A DNA stretch of 64,000 nucleotides from CAIYXB01 sp038146805 (GTDB lineage: Bacteria; Cyanobacteriota; Vampirovibrionia; LMEP-6097): assembly GCA_038146805.1 (NCBI GenBank), contig JAYQSH010000003.1, positions 192,925-256,924 on the forward strand. The letters run 5' to 3'. Every line of letters starts with the position of its first letter. Within the stretch, counting starts at the first letter, position 1. Below, piece after piece: positions 1-8,587 of the stretch. A program made the translations under genes and the position numbers. The notes under the pieces were generated by a model. That model was given only the letters and a program-made list of their open reading frames with translations. It did no database searches and had not been told where the DNA came from.

Positions 1-107
1 CTATCATTAGTGGTTTTTGCAAAGATGTTTTTAAAGAATTACCCGGAGAATTTGCCGCTGAAGCAAACCAATTAATGGCACTGAAGCTTGAAAATAGCGT
101 TGGTTAA
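1..107 (+). CDS. sufB: Fe-S cluster assembly protein SufB, C-terminal end only
   Basis: The first complete codon is at position 3 and the stop is at 105-107. The last ~34 residues (ISGFCKDVFKELP, then EFAAEANQLMALKLENSVG) match the very conserved C-terminus of SufB, the scaffold subunit of the SufBCD complex that builds Fe-S clusters in the cytoplasm. The rest of the gene lies outside the window. sufC starts 12 bases downstream, in the usual sufBCDS order. The family call rests on a short tail plus gene order, both of which fit well. Confidence 0.88.
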   Translation, partial: IISGFCKDVFKELPGEFAAEANQLMALKLENSVG

Positions 108-119
108 AAAAGGAATTTT

Positions 120-884
120 ATGTCAATAATAACAATCAAAAACTTAGAAGCACAAATCATTAATGAAAAATCAGATACTGGTAAAGCCACTGAAATTATT
201 AAAGGTTTGGATTTAACAATAAACCCCGGTGAAGTTCACGCCATCATGGGACCAAATGGTTCAGGTAAAAGCACTCTATCAAAGATTTTGGCTGGTCACC
301 CTGACTACGAAATCACTAATGGAGAAATTATTTTTCAGGGACAAGATCTAACAGAACTTGAAGCTGACGAAAGAGCAAACTCGGGATTATTTTTGGCTTT
401 TCAATACCCAGTTGAAATACCTGGAGTAAACAACTTAAATTTTTTAAGAATGGCTTATAACTCAAAAATGAAATTCAATAATCAAGAAGAAATGGATCCA
501 CTAGATTTTGATGATTTCATTGAAGAAAAATTAGAAATTTTAAAAATGAAAACTTCTTTTTTAGATAGAAATCTTAACGAAGGTTTTTCTGGCGGTGAAA
601 AAAAGAAAAACGAAATACTACAACTATTGACCTTGAACCCAGCACTTGCAATTTTAGATGAAACTGATTCAGGACTAGATATTGATGCACTTAAAGTTGT
701 ATCAGAAGGAATCAATGCCTTTAGAAACAAAGACAATGCTGTACTTTTAATCACTCACTACCAAAGATTACTTGATTATGTGCAGCCTGATTTTGTGCAT
801 GTACTTGCTGAGGGTAAGATTATCAAAACCGGTGATAAAAACCTTGCTTTAGAGTTAGAAAAAGGAGGGTATTCTTTTGCCTAA
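120..884 (+). CDS. sufC: Fe-S cluster assembly ATPase SufC
   Basis: This is a 254-residue ABC ATPase of normal SufC length. The Walker A motif GPNGSGKST is at residues 44-52, the signature FSGGEKKKNE is in the SufC-specific form, Walker B with LAILDETDSGLD follows, and the switch histidine lies in ITHYQRLLDY. SufC binds SufB and SufD and drives conformational change during cluster assembly; it has no membrane domain. The ATG at 120 follows an AAGGAA ribosome site. The 3' end overlaps sufD by 8 bases, which suggests translational coupling. Confidence 0.96.
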   Translation: MSIITIKNLEAQIINEKSDTGKATEIIKGLDLTINPGEVHAIMGPNGSGKSTLSKILAGHPDYEITNGEIIFQGQDLTELEADERANSGLFLAFQYPVEIPGVNNLNFLRMAYNSKMKFNNQEEMDPLDFDDFIEEKLEILKMKTSFLDRNLNEGFSGGEKKKNEILQLLTLNPALAILDETDSGLDIDALKVVSEGINAFRNKDNAVLLITHYQRLLDYVQPDFVHVLAEGKIIKTGDKNLALELEKGGYSFA

Positions 885-2259
885 AGAAACTCTTGAAAAA
901 CAAAAAATCAATTTTGAAGAAGGTGTTATTAGGACAGCTATGGCTTCTGGCTTAGGGAAATCTAAAATAAAAGACTTAAAACAAAATGCTTTAGATTTTA
1001 TTAGCAACAATAGTTTTCCAACAAACAAAAATGAAGATTGGAAATATTATGATTTTAAAGATTTATTTTTTAACAGTTCTAATATATTTTCTAAAACTGA
1101 AACTTTCAAAAAAGACGAACTCGCTACTAATGAACTTATACAACTTGTTGACAAATATGTTTTTCGCGAAAGTGCTGAAAACTTGATAGTCACTGTAAAC
1201 GGTGTTTACAGAGAAGATTTGTCAAACTTTACCAATAGAGATATAGAAGTTTCAAACTTAAATAATCATGGTGCAAAAACTTTAAAAGAAAAAGAGCCAA
1301 ATAACTTAGGTGATCAATATCTACGCTCGCTTAATACCTTACTTATTGATAATGCATTTTTTATTAAAGTTGCAAAATCAAAAAGAATTACTCAACCATT
1401 ACAAGTTTTGCATATTTCAAATCAAAATTCTTTTAATATCGTTCGCTCTGTAATTGAAGTAGAAGATTTTGCTTCATTGGATATCATAGTAAGCTATGTA
1501 GGTTTAGAAGAAAGTAACTATATCACCAATGCAATTATTGATTGCCATCTTGGTAAAAATGCAAATTTGAATTTTGATAAAATTCAAAGCGACTCTAAAA
1601 ATGCAGTAACTCTCTACAACCTAAACGCTAAGCTTGCTCGAGATGCAAATTTCACTTTTAATTCATTGCACTACGGAGCCAAATCATCACGCGACGAAAT
1701 TATTGTAGATTTAAATGGCACAAATGCAAACACTGATCTAAATGGTTTGTACGTAATCAACGGAAACAGAAAAACACACCAAAAAATCACAGTTAATCAT
1801 AATAGTGAGCACTGCACTAGTAGCCAATTATTTAAAGGCATCATCACCGATGCGGCAAGAGCAGAATTTAATGGTTTGATTGATGTAAAAAGAGAAGCTC
1901 AAAAGACAGACGCTAAACAATTAAACAACAATCTACTTTTATCACAAGATGCACATGTAGATAGTCGCCCTCAATTAAATATTTTGGCTGATGATGTAAA
2001 ATGCGCTCATGGTTCAACTGTTGGACAACTTGATGAAGAAGAATTGTTTTACCTACAAAGTAGAGGGCTAAGTAAAGAAGACGCCTACACCACTCTTACA
2101 TATAGTTTTTGTGAAGAAATTCTTCAAAAATTAAAGCATGAATCAGTAAAAAACTACACAACGAATCTTGCTTTTAATAATCTTTCTGCAACAACAAACT
2201 CAACCCTTGCTAATCTAGCTGATAACGACAAATTCAAAAAATCAAGATACTCAAAATGA
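877..2259 (+). CDS. sufD: Fe-S cluster assembly protein SufD
   Basis: A 460-residue SufB/SufD-family beta-helix protein. The C-terminal core includes the family stretches around AEFNGLIDVKREAQKTDAKQ, NNLLLSQDAHVDSRPQLNI and DDVKCAHGSTVGQLDEEELF, with the conserved CAHG cysteine-histidine pair. SufD partners SufB and SufC. The start is TTG at 877, chosen because a strong AAAGGAGGG site sits 7 bases upstream inside the end of sufC. The stop overlaps sufS by four bases (ATGA). The N-terminal half is divergent, as is usual for SufD. Confidence 0.94.
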   Translation: MPKETLEKQKINFEEGVIRTAMASGLGKSKIKDLKQNALDFISNNSFPTNKNEDWKYYDFKDLFFNSSNIFSKTETFKKDELATNELIQLVDKYVFRESAENLIVTVNGVYREDLSNFTNRDIEVSNLNNHGAKTLKEKEPNNLGDQYLRSLNTLLIDNAFFIKVAKSKRITQPLQVLHISNQNSFNIVRSVIEVEDFASLDIIVSYVGLEESNYITNAIIDCHLGKNANLNFDKIQSDSKNAVTLYNLNAKLARDANFTFNSLHYGAKSSRDEIIVDLNGTNANTDLNGLYVINGNRKTHQKITVNHNSEHCTSSQLFKGIITDAARAEFNGLIDVKREAQKTDAKQLNNNLLLSQDAHVDSRPQLNILADDVKCAHGSTVGQLDEEELFYLQSRGLSKEDAYTTLTYSFCEEILQKLKHESVKNYTTNLAFNNLSATTNSTLANLADNDKFKKSRYSK

Positions 2260-3557
2260 AATTAGAAGAAACTATTGACCTATTTCAAGAACACCAAAAG
2301 ATTAGAGCACAGTTTCCAATCTTGGACTCTGTAATCAACGACAATAAGCTTGTCTATCTTGATAGCGCTGCGACAACTCACAAACCAAGCTCTGTAATCA
2401 ATGCAGTTGCAAATTTTGAAGCAAACGACTATGGCACAGTAAGAAGAGGTGTTTATGACTTATCTGTGAATGCAACTCAAGCCTTTGATCAAGCGCGTTC
2501 AACAGTACAAAATTTCATTAACGCTAAATCAAGTGAAGAAATAATTTTCACGAGAGGCACAACTGAATCTATAAACTTAGTAGCTTTTTCTTTGCTTGAA
2601 GCCTTAAAAGGGAATTTATCGAACAAAGCAAGTAATCAAAAAAATGAATCAAGCCTTGCGACAAATGATGATATTGAGATTTTATTTACAGAGATGGAAC
2701 ACCATGCAAACATGGTACCTTGGCAAATTCAAGCAAATAGACTTGGACTCAAAACTAATTATTGTCCAGTTTTAGACAACGGTGAGTTGGATTTAGAAAC
2801 TTTATATAAACAACTTGAAAAAAAACAAACTCGAGTACTTGCTATAACCCATGTATCAAATACACTTGGAAGCGTTAACCCTATCAGGGAGATAATTGCA
2901 CACGCTCACAAAAACAATGTCATTGTACTTGTTGATGGCGCGCAAGCAATCAGTCATTTAGAAGTAGACGTACAAGATATAGATGCAGATTTTTATGTAT
3001 TTTCCGCACACAAACTTTATGCACCTAGTGGAATTGGCGTACTTTATGGCAAAAAAGAACTTTTAGAGCAAATGCCCCCTTATCATGGTGGTGGTGAAAT
3101 GATAAATCTGGTTCAACCTCAGGCAAGCAGTTTTGCACAATTACCTTTTAAGTTTGAAGCTGGAACTCCAGCTATAAGTCAAGCAATAGGTCTTAGCCAT
3201 GCAATTGAGTTTGTCAAAAAAATCGGCTTAAAACAAATTGCCACTTATGAGAACTATTTGTATAAAGAAGCCTATCTAAGAATTAAAGATATAGAACAAA
3301 TCAAATTTATTGGAATGGCAGAAAACAAAACAGCTATTTTGTCCTTTGTATTCGATGATATTGAAGCTTTTGATATTGGTACTATGCTTAATCAATATGG
3401 AGTAGCAATTCGTACTGGACATCATTGTACTCAACCATTAATGCAAAGGTATAATATAAGCGCTAGTTCAAGAGCGTCATTTGCGTTCTACAATAATTTA
3501 GAGGATATTGAATTTTTTGCAGATAAACTAAAAAAAGCAATTAAAATTTTTAGATAA
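2256..3557 (+). CDS. sufS: Cysteine desulfurase SufS
   Basis: A 433-residue PLP-dependent group II cysteine desulfurase (class V aminotransferase fold) that releases sulfur from cysteine for SUF assembly. Visible are TRGTTESINLVA, the PLP lysine in FSAHKLYAPSGIG, and the catalytic cysteine in RTGHHCTQPLM, roughly 390 residues in. The protein is about 25 residues longer than typical because of a polar, Asn/Ser-rich insert near residues 115-135. The ATG overlaps the sufD stop. No sufE or sufU gene is seen in the window; the small BolA and glutaredoxin genes follow directly. Confidence 0.95.
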   Translation: MKLEETIDLFQEHQKIRAQFPILDSVINDNKLVYLDSAATTHKPSSVINAVANFEANDYGTVRRGVYDLSVNATQAFDQARSTVQNFINAKSSEEIIFTRGTTESINLVAFSLLEALKGNLSNKASNQKNESSLATNDDIEILFTEMEHHANMVPWQIQANRLGLKTNYCPVLDNGELDLETLYKQLEKKQTRVLAITHVSNTLGSVNPIREIIAHAHKNNVIVLVDGAQAISHLEVDVQDIDADFYVFSAHKLYAPSGIGVLYGKKELLEQMPPYHGGGEMINLVQPQASSFAQLPFKFEAGTPAISQAIGLSHAIEFVKKIGLKQIATYENYLYKEAYLRIKDIEQIKFIGMAENKTAILSFVFDDIEAFDIGTMLNQYGVAIRTGHHCTQPLMQRYNISASSRASFAFYNNLEDIEFFADKLKKAIKIFR

Positions 3558-3568
3558 AAGGAAAACTT

Positions 3569-3805
3569 ATGCTACTAAGAGAAAACGATATTGCTGATAT
3601 GTTAAAAGAAAAACTAGACGTTCAAGAAATTGAAGTGATTGATCTTAAAGGTGGTAATCATTGGCAAGTAAATATTACAGCTAGTGATTTTAATTCTTTA
3701 AATAGAGTTAAAAGAGAACAATTAATACAAAGAGTTTTAGCAGGACCTCTTGCAGATGAAACAATTCATGCACTTGTTATCAAAGCAAAAGGTACAAACG
3801 AATAA
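3569..3805 (+). CDS. BolA/IbaG-family protein
   Basis: This 78-residue protein has the compact BolA fold pattern: an N-terminal helix (NDIADMLKEKL), the GGNHWQVNITASDF strand region, the conserved RVKREQLIQRVL helix, and the C-terminal histidine in ADETIHALVIKAKG. BolA proteins form 2Fe-2S-bridged heterodimers with CGFS glutaredoxins, and exactly such a glutaredoxin is encoded 14 bases downstream. A role in Fe-S trafficking within this SUF operon is therefore the natural inference. AAAAGG lies just upstream of the ATG. Confidence 0.88.
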   Translation: MLLRENDIADMLKEKLDVQEIEVIDLKGGNHWQVNITASDFNSLNRVKREQLIQRVLAGPLADETIHALVIKAKGTNE

Positions 3806-3819
3806 AAAAGGATAAAAAT

Positions 3820-4164
3820 ATGCAGTTAGGAAATGAATTAAGCCCAGAGAATTTAAGCCCAGAAGAAAAAGAACGCTTTGATACACTGGTAGCAAAAGAT
3901 AAAGTTGTTTTGTTTATGAAAGGTAACAAAGATTTTCCACAATGTGGTTTTTCTGACGTGGTCGTTAAAGTTTTAAAATTTTATGATGTTGACTTTGCAA
4001 CTTATGATGTTTTAAGTGATCAAGAAATCAGATCAGGTATGAAGCACTATAGTGAATGGGCGACATTCCCACAGCTTTATGTCAACAAAGAATTTATTGG
4101 TGGTTGCGATATTGTAATGTCGATGCATGAAAATTCTGAACTTGAAGCAATTTTAAAGCAATAA
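3820..4164 (+). CDS. grxD: Monothiol CGFS glutaredoxin (Grx4/GrxD type)
   Basis: A 114-residue monothiol glutaredoxin. It has VVLFMKGNKDFPQCGFSDVVVK with the single active-site cysteine of the CGFS motif, the WATFPQLYVNKEFIGGCDIV segment containing the TFPQ cis-proline loop, and a glutathione-binding GGCD. Such proteins bind 2Fe-2S clusters with glutathione and BolA and transfer them to targets. Its position behind sufS and bolA supports a cluster-carrier role. An AAAAAGG site precedes the ATG. Confidence 0.95.
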   Translation: MQLGNELSPENLSPEEKERFDTLVAKDKVVLFMKGNKDFPQCGFSDVVVKVLKFYDVDFATYDVLSDQEIRSGMKHYSEWATFPQLYVNKEFIGGCDIVMSMHENSELEAILKQ

Positions 4165-4173
4165 ATAAACTCA

Positions 4174-5331
4174 ATGAGTGCAGAAATAAATATTGATTTA
4201 GACTTAGTAAACAAAGATGCTGATAGACTTTGCGAAACCAGAGCAAAGTCTAAAGAAGACTCAAGAACTATGTCTTTGCACCTCTTGGCTCCCTTTCTTG
4301 CCTTAGCAAAAGAACATAGTTTATCTGAAAATCAACTGCGTAGATTAGTTGCTCATAATATTAAATATCAAGCTGGTATTTTTGCAAAAGAATATTCATT
4401 TGATGAGAATAATCAAAAAATCAATGAAATAATTTCTTTGCAAAATCAAACACTGATGACCAAACTTGGTAACGCTAGGGTAATAGCTAGTCACTATAAA
4501 GCTTATGGATTTAACAGAGGTGACTATTCTCAGCTTAGAGCTAAGCAATATTCAGAATCAATTTCATACTTAAACCACGTACAAACAATTCAAAATGAGA
4601 ATGAAACAGATAGACAATTAAGAATAAGCAAACAAGCACTTATTGTTTTACCCAAACAAGGTAATTCTGATTTTGATTTTTGCAAAGAAGTGGAAGATCT
4701 CAAAAGACTCAATTACAATCCTTTATTTATTCAAGTAAACAACAAAGAAGAGTTATATTTGTTTGACGAAAACGATCATGAAACATTTCTCAAGCAATTA
4801 GGCAACGCCATAGGAGGCTTTGGACTACTGGTAATCACAGGCTTTGGTGAGAATGGAAGCACTCAACAAGTAAATTTTAGTAATGATATCAACAATCAAG
4901 CAAACAATAATTTAAGCAAAGCTGACTTTAAAGATCTAACAAAATCAATTGATTTTATACTTGATAAAACATTTTTGTCTGAGCATGGAAGCTTTGTTTG
5001 TCTGGCAAATGGTTTTACAGGGACTAAAGCTCAAGAAGGTAAAGAGCACATAACTCCAAAAGATAGTATGGCAAGTTTAGTGAAATGGATCAGACCTGAT
5101 TTAGATATCCAAGGTTGCTTTGACGATTTTTCAAATTTTGAAAGTATATTTTATGAGAAAGAAGGTCGTTTAGAACATAGTTTAACTCGAAGACTTGATG
5201 AAGAAGAGTTAGATGAAAAGAAAATCACAAAAGCAATTGAAGAAGCCTATGGCGAAAAACAATTAAAAACTGAAAATGCCGATCAAAAATTAGCTGATCT
5301 CTATAATATTTTTGATGATGAGGAAGAATAG
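4174..5331 (+). CDS. Unrecognised 385-residue protein following the SUF genes
   Basis: I do not recognise this soluble protein. The N-terminal ~130 residues are charged and helical (DKDADRLCETRAK, TMSLHLLAPFLALAKEHSLSENQLRRLVAHNIKYQ). The middle has a hydrophobic stretch, IGGFGLLVITGFGENG, and the C-terminus is acidic, ending DLYNIFDDEEE. There is no signal peptide or membrane segment. It starts 9 bases after the glutaredoxin stop and ends 14 bases before bioA, on the same strand, so it is probably co-transcribed with them. That context does not define a function. Confidence 0.7.
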   Translation: MSAEINIDLDLVNKDADRLCETRAKSKEDSRTMSLHLLAPFLALAKEHSLSENQLRRLVAHNIKYQAGIFAKEYSFDENNQKINEIISLQNQTLMTKLGNARVIASHYKAYGFNRGDYSQLRAKQYSESISYLNHVQTIQNENETDRQLRISKQALIVLPKQGNSDFDFCKEVEDLKRLNYNPLFIQVNNKEELYLFDENDHETFLKQLGNAIGGFGLLVITGFGENGSTQQVNFSNDINNQANNNLSKADFKDLTKSIDFILDKTFLSEHGSFVCLANGFTGTKAQEGKEHITPKDSMASLVKWIRPDLDIQGCFDDFSNFESIFYEKEGRLEHSLTRRLDEEELDEKKITKAIEEAYGEKQLKTENADQKLADLYNIFDDEEE

Positions 5332-5345
5332 TATAATTAAATAAG

Positions 5346-6770
5346 GTGCTAAATGACAACAATTATCAGGAATATCTTAATTTTGATGCAGAACATCTAT
5401 GGCATCCTTATACTCAAGAAAAAACTGCAAAAGCTAATTTACTTGTACGCAAAGCCTATGAAGAGTTTATTGAAATTATTGATGAAAACGGAGAAACAAA
5501 AAAAATCATCGATGCTATTTCTTCTTGGTGGGTTAATATTCATGGTCACTGCAATCCTTATATTCAAGAAAAAATAAAAAGCCAGTTAGCAAAACATGAA
5601 CAAGTGATTTTTGCTGGCTTTACCCATGAACTAGCAATAGAGCTTGTAGCCAAGTTAATGAAAGTCTTACCCAAAGTCGACATATTTTGTGATGAAAACA
5701 AACAAAGATCTTTAAGCAAAGCATTTTTTTCTGATAACGGTTCAACAGCAGTTGAAGTTGCTATTAAAATGGCAATTCAATATTTTTATAACAAAAATCA
5801 AGCTAAAAAAAACAGAGTAATCACTTTTAAAAATGCCTATCATGGAGATACCGTTGGTACCATGTCTGTCGGTGACACAAGTACATTTCATCATGCTTTT
5901 AAAAGTATTTTGTTTCCAGTAGATAAAGTTAGTTGCCCACATGACTTTTTAGAAAACAAAAAATTTTTTAGTGACACAGATAAAGCCGAAGCTGAACAAC
6001 AAGCTTTAGAAGAACTAATAAAAGAAATCGAGAGCAAAGACAATGAGCATGCCGCACTTATAATAGAGCCTTTAGTACAAGGTGCTGGTGGTATGAAATT
6101 TCATAGCGAATTATTCTTACAAAAGATTCGTGAAATCTGTAATCACTATGAAATTTTACTTATTGCAGATGAAGTTTTCACAGGTTTTGGTAGAACTGGT
6201 ACCATGTTTGCTTGCGAACAAGCAAGTATAGTACCGGATATGATTTGTTTATCAAAAGGTTTAACAGCTGGTTTTATGCCAATGGGTTTAACTTTTACAA
6301 CAGAAGAAGTGTATAGTGCCTTTTATGATGATTCGAGGCTGAAAACTTTTTTTCACGGTCATTCATATACTGGTAACTCTTTAGCATGCGCGGCGGGGAT
6401 TGCTTCTTTGGATTTATTTGCCAAAACTGAGCGTTTAAAAGATATAGAATATTTAAATGCAAAAATGCAAAATGATTTATGCAGAGATGAATTTAAAAAT
6501 TTGTCAGTCGTTAAAGATATAAGAGTTCGTGGAGCAATCGCTGTTATTGAATTTGCTAATAATCACGAACATGCGTATCTATCTGAACTTGGTCCAAGGA
6601 TTTATGAATATTTTTTAAAACGCAATATTCTTTTAAGACCCCTTGGTAATGTTTTATATTTTTTACCCCCTTATACTATAAAAAATGATTCTTTAGAATA
6701 TTGCTTACAACAAATTCAAAATTTTAGCCTTGATTTAGAAAAATCATTTTTAACAACACAAGTTCATTAG
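5346..6770 (+). CDS. bioA: Adenosylmethionine-8-amino-7-oxononanoate aminotransferase
   Basis: A 474-residue class III PLP aminotransferase. The N-terminal HLWHPYTQ motif and SSWWVNIHGHCNPYI are typical of BioA, which uses S-adenosylmethionine to convert KAPA to DAPA in biotin synthesis. The substrate and cofactor regions FSDNGSTAVEVAIKM, YHGDTVGTMSVG, LIADEVFTGFGRTG and the PLP lysine in CLSKGLTAGFMPMG are all present. The start is GTG at 5346, the only early start in frame; no strong ribosome site is visible. No other biotin genes occur in the window, so bioA is separated from its pathway and sits at the end of the SUF cluster. Confidence 0.93.
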   Translation: MLNDNNYQEYLNFDAEHLWHPYTQEKTAKANLLVRKAYEEFIEIIDENGETKKIIDAISSWWVNIHGHCNPYIQEKIKSQLAKHEQVIFAGFTHELAIELVAKLMKVLPKVDIFCDENKQRSLSKAFFSDNGSTAVEVAIKMAIQYFYNKNQAKKNRVITFKNAYHGDTVGTMSVGDTSTFHHAFKSILFPVDKVSCPHDFLENKKFFSDTDKAEAEQQALEELIKEIESKDNEHAALIIEPLVQGAGGMKFHSELFLQKIREICNHYEILLIADEVFTGFGRTGTMFACEQASIVPDMICLSKGLTAGFMPMGLTFTTEEVYSAFYDDSRLKTFFHGHSYTGNSLACAAGIASLDLFAKTERLKDIEYLNAKMQNDLCRDEFKNLSVVKDIRVRGAIAVIEFANNHEHAYLSELGPRIYEYFLKRNILLRPLGNVLYFLPPYTIKNDSLEYCLQQIQNFSLDLEKSFLTTQVH

Positions 6771-6873
6771 GTGCAGTTAACAAATTTTGAGAACAAGGCT
6801 TGCGAATGCCGCAAAAGGCTGAGTTTAGTCTTTGTAAATTAAGACTTTGAGGCACGAGAGTAACACAGTTATA
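6771..6873. other. Spacer after bioA with a weak hairpin
   Basis: No gene is visible. A short inverted repeat, AGTCTT with AAGACT separated by eight bases, lies near 6820-6840. It has no clear run of T after it, so it is at best a weak terminator for the bioA operon. Confidence 0.3.
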
Positions 6874-7297
6874 GGGCGTGCTTCCAAACCCGTAATAAGT
6901 ATCTCGAGTCTTTAGATTTGGGCATAAGTAGGGTTTGGTTAGACACGCCTAACAAAAGAATCAAACACCGCCGCTTAGTGAGTTTCACGCAGTGAAACAA
7001 GCTAAGCGTAAGGTCGTTTGTGGGACTGATTTCTGACCCCATTTGCTAGTGATTTTAACATTTCAGGGCGTGCTTCCAAACCCGTAATAAGTATCTCGAG
7101 TCTTTAGATTTGGGCATAAGTAGGGTTTGGTTAGACACGCCTAACAAAAGAATCAAACACCGCCGCTTAGTGAGTTTCACGCAGTGAAACAAGCTAAGCG
7201 TAAGGTCGTTTGTGGGACTGATTTCTAACCCCATTTGCTAGTGATTTTAACATTTCACTGTATTTTAAAATTCAAAATGGGGTTTGGAATCAGTCCC
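6874..7297 (+). repeat. Two tandem copies of a structured 232-bp interspersed repeat
   Basis: Copy one (6874-7065, 192 bp) lacks the last ~40 bases; copy two (7066-7297) is complete at 232 bp. Each copy has three nested palindromes. The first is GGCGTG.CTTCCAAACCC paired with GGGTTTGGTTAGACACGCC. The second is a long hairpin built on CGCTTAG/CTAAGCG and GTTTCAC/GTGAAAC (6962-7020 in copy one). The third is GGGACTGATT paired with AATCAGTCCC. The same element occurs at 18208-18439 and 36631-36862, with a partial inverted copy at 21504-21606. TTATA lies directly before the pair and just after it, offset by one C, which suggests a target duplication. Confidence 0.9.
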
Positions 7298-7369
7298 CTT
7301 ATAGAGATTGATAACAATAACAAAGGATTTGCTTAAAAACGGATTGATGCCTGTTGTAAAATAAAGTTA

Positions 7370-8494
7370 TTGGAAAACTTTGAGCAATTAATAAAAACTA
7401 TTTATGAGAATTTTTTTGTTCATGCAAAATCTCAACCCTTAGCTTTTTTGCTTGCTTTTTCACTTACTTTTTTATTGACACCATTAATAAAAACCAGGCT
7501 TGTTGAATTTACAGACAATCGACAAGAACAAAATCGTTTCAGCCCTCAAATACCTCGCTTAGGTGGCTTAGCAATTTTTATTTCGATTGTAATTACCATT
7601 GTTTTTTACTTAGCTTTTTTTGGCAGATACACACCAAATGGAATTCAACACTTACAACTTGAAGCTATTAGCATCGGGGCATTTATTATTTTTTTTATTG
7701 GTTTACTTGATGACTTAAAGCCAATTCCCGCACTTAGCAAACTTATTGCACAAATTATTGCGGCAAGTATAGTTTGGACCATGGGAATCAAAATTGAATT
7801 CTTAGCAAACCCTATACACTATATAGATCACGCTAAGGCAGAAGCTTTTGACCTAAATAATGCAGCAAGTTTTTTGCTAACTGTTTTTTTTATAGTGGCT
7901 ATCACCAACGCTATTAATCTCATAGACGGCATTGATGGACTTGCAGTTGGAGTTTGTATGATTTCGAGTATTGCAAATTGGGCAATCAACCTCAGCCCTT
8001 TGTTAAATCAACCAGCCGGTGCAATTTTTGCGGCAACTATGGCGGGCTCATGTTTTGCTTTTTTGAGATATAACTTTAATCCCGCAAAAATATTTTTGGG
8101 AGATAGTGGTGCTTATTTACTGGGCTTTTGTCTAGCTTGTATTTCTTGTATCGGTCTTACAAAAAAAATCACTGTCGTTATTCTATCGCCAATGTTAATT
8201 TTGATTTTCTTTGTGCCTTTGTTTGATATGCTTTATGCAATTATTAGAAGAGCTAGTCAAAAAAAACCAATTTTTAAAGCAGACCTTGAACACTTGCACC
8301 ATAAACTTTTAGAAAAAGGATTCTCAGAAAAACAAATTAATTATTTGCTTTATCTAATAACTTTTCTAGGTGGTCTAATATCAACAACGATTCTAGGTAT
8401 TGATATTGGTCTTGTATATTTGAGCATTAGCTGCATAGTTGTTTTTATATGGTTATTCTTTAGTTTGGTAGTAAATAGCCAAAAAGAAAAATAG
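7370..8494 (+). CDS. Polyprenyl-phosphate sugar-1-phosphate transferase (WecA/TagO/MraY family)
   Basis: A 374-residue integral membrane enzyme with about ten hydrophobic segments. Family motifs are in order: FIGLLDDLKPIPALSK (paired Asp for metal), NAINLIDGIDGLAVG, FLGDSGAYLLGF, and the cytoplasmic HLHHKLLEKG loop that replaces the MraY version and favours WecA/TagO. It transfers a HexNAc-1-phosphate from a UDP-sugar to undecaprenyl phosphate, starting an envelope glycan. The only usable start is TTG at 7370, just after the repeat; an in-frame stop lies at 7334. The exact sugar cannot be read from sequence. Confidence 0.9.
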   Translation: MENFEQLIKTIYENFFVHAKSQPLAFLLAFSLTFLLTPLIKTRLVEFTDNRQEQNRFSPQIPRLGGLAIFISIVITIVFYLAFFGRYTPNGIQHLQLEAISIGAFIIFFIGLLDDLKPIPALSKLIAQIIAASIVWTMGIKIEFLANPIHYIDHAKAEAFDLNNAASFLLTVFFIVAITNAINLIDGIDGLAVGVCMISSIANWAINLSPLLNQPAGAIFAATMAGSCFAFLRYNFNPAKIFLGDSGAYLLGFCLACISCIGLTKKITVVILSPMLILIFFVPLFDMLYAIIRRASQKKPIFKADLEHLHHKLLEKGFSEKQINYLLYLITFLGGLISTTILGIDIGLVYLSISCIVVFIWLFFSLVVNSQKEK

Positions 8495-8587
8495 GTAAAA
8501 AAACCTAATAAATCAAAGATTCGAACAATAATTATTAAAAAAACAGTAATAAGATAAGCGCACGATGGCGAATAGTGCTAATATGTA

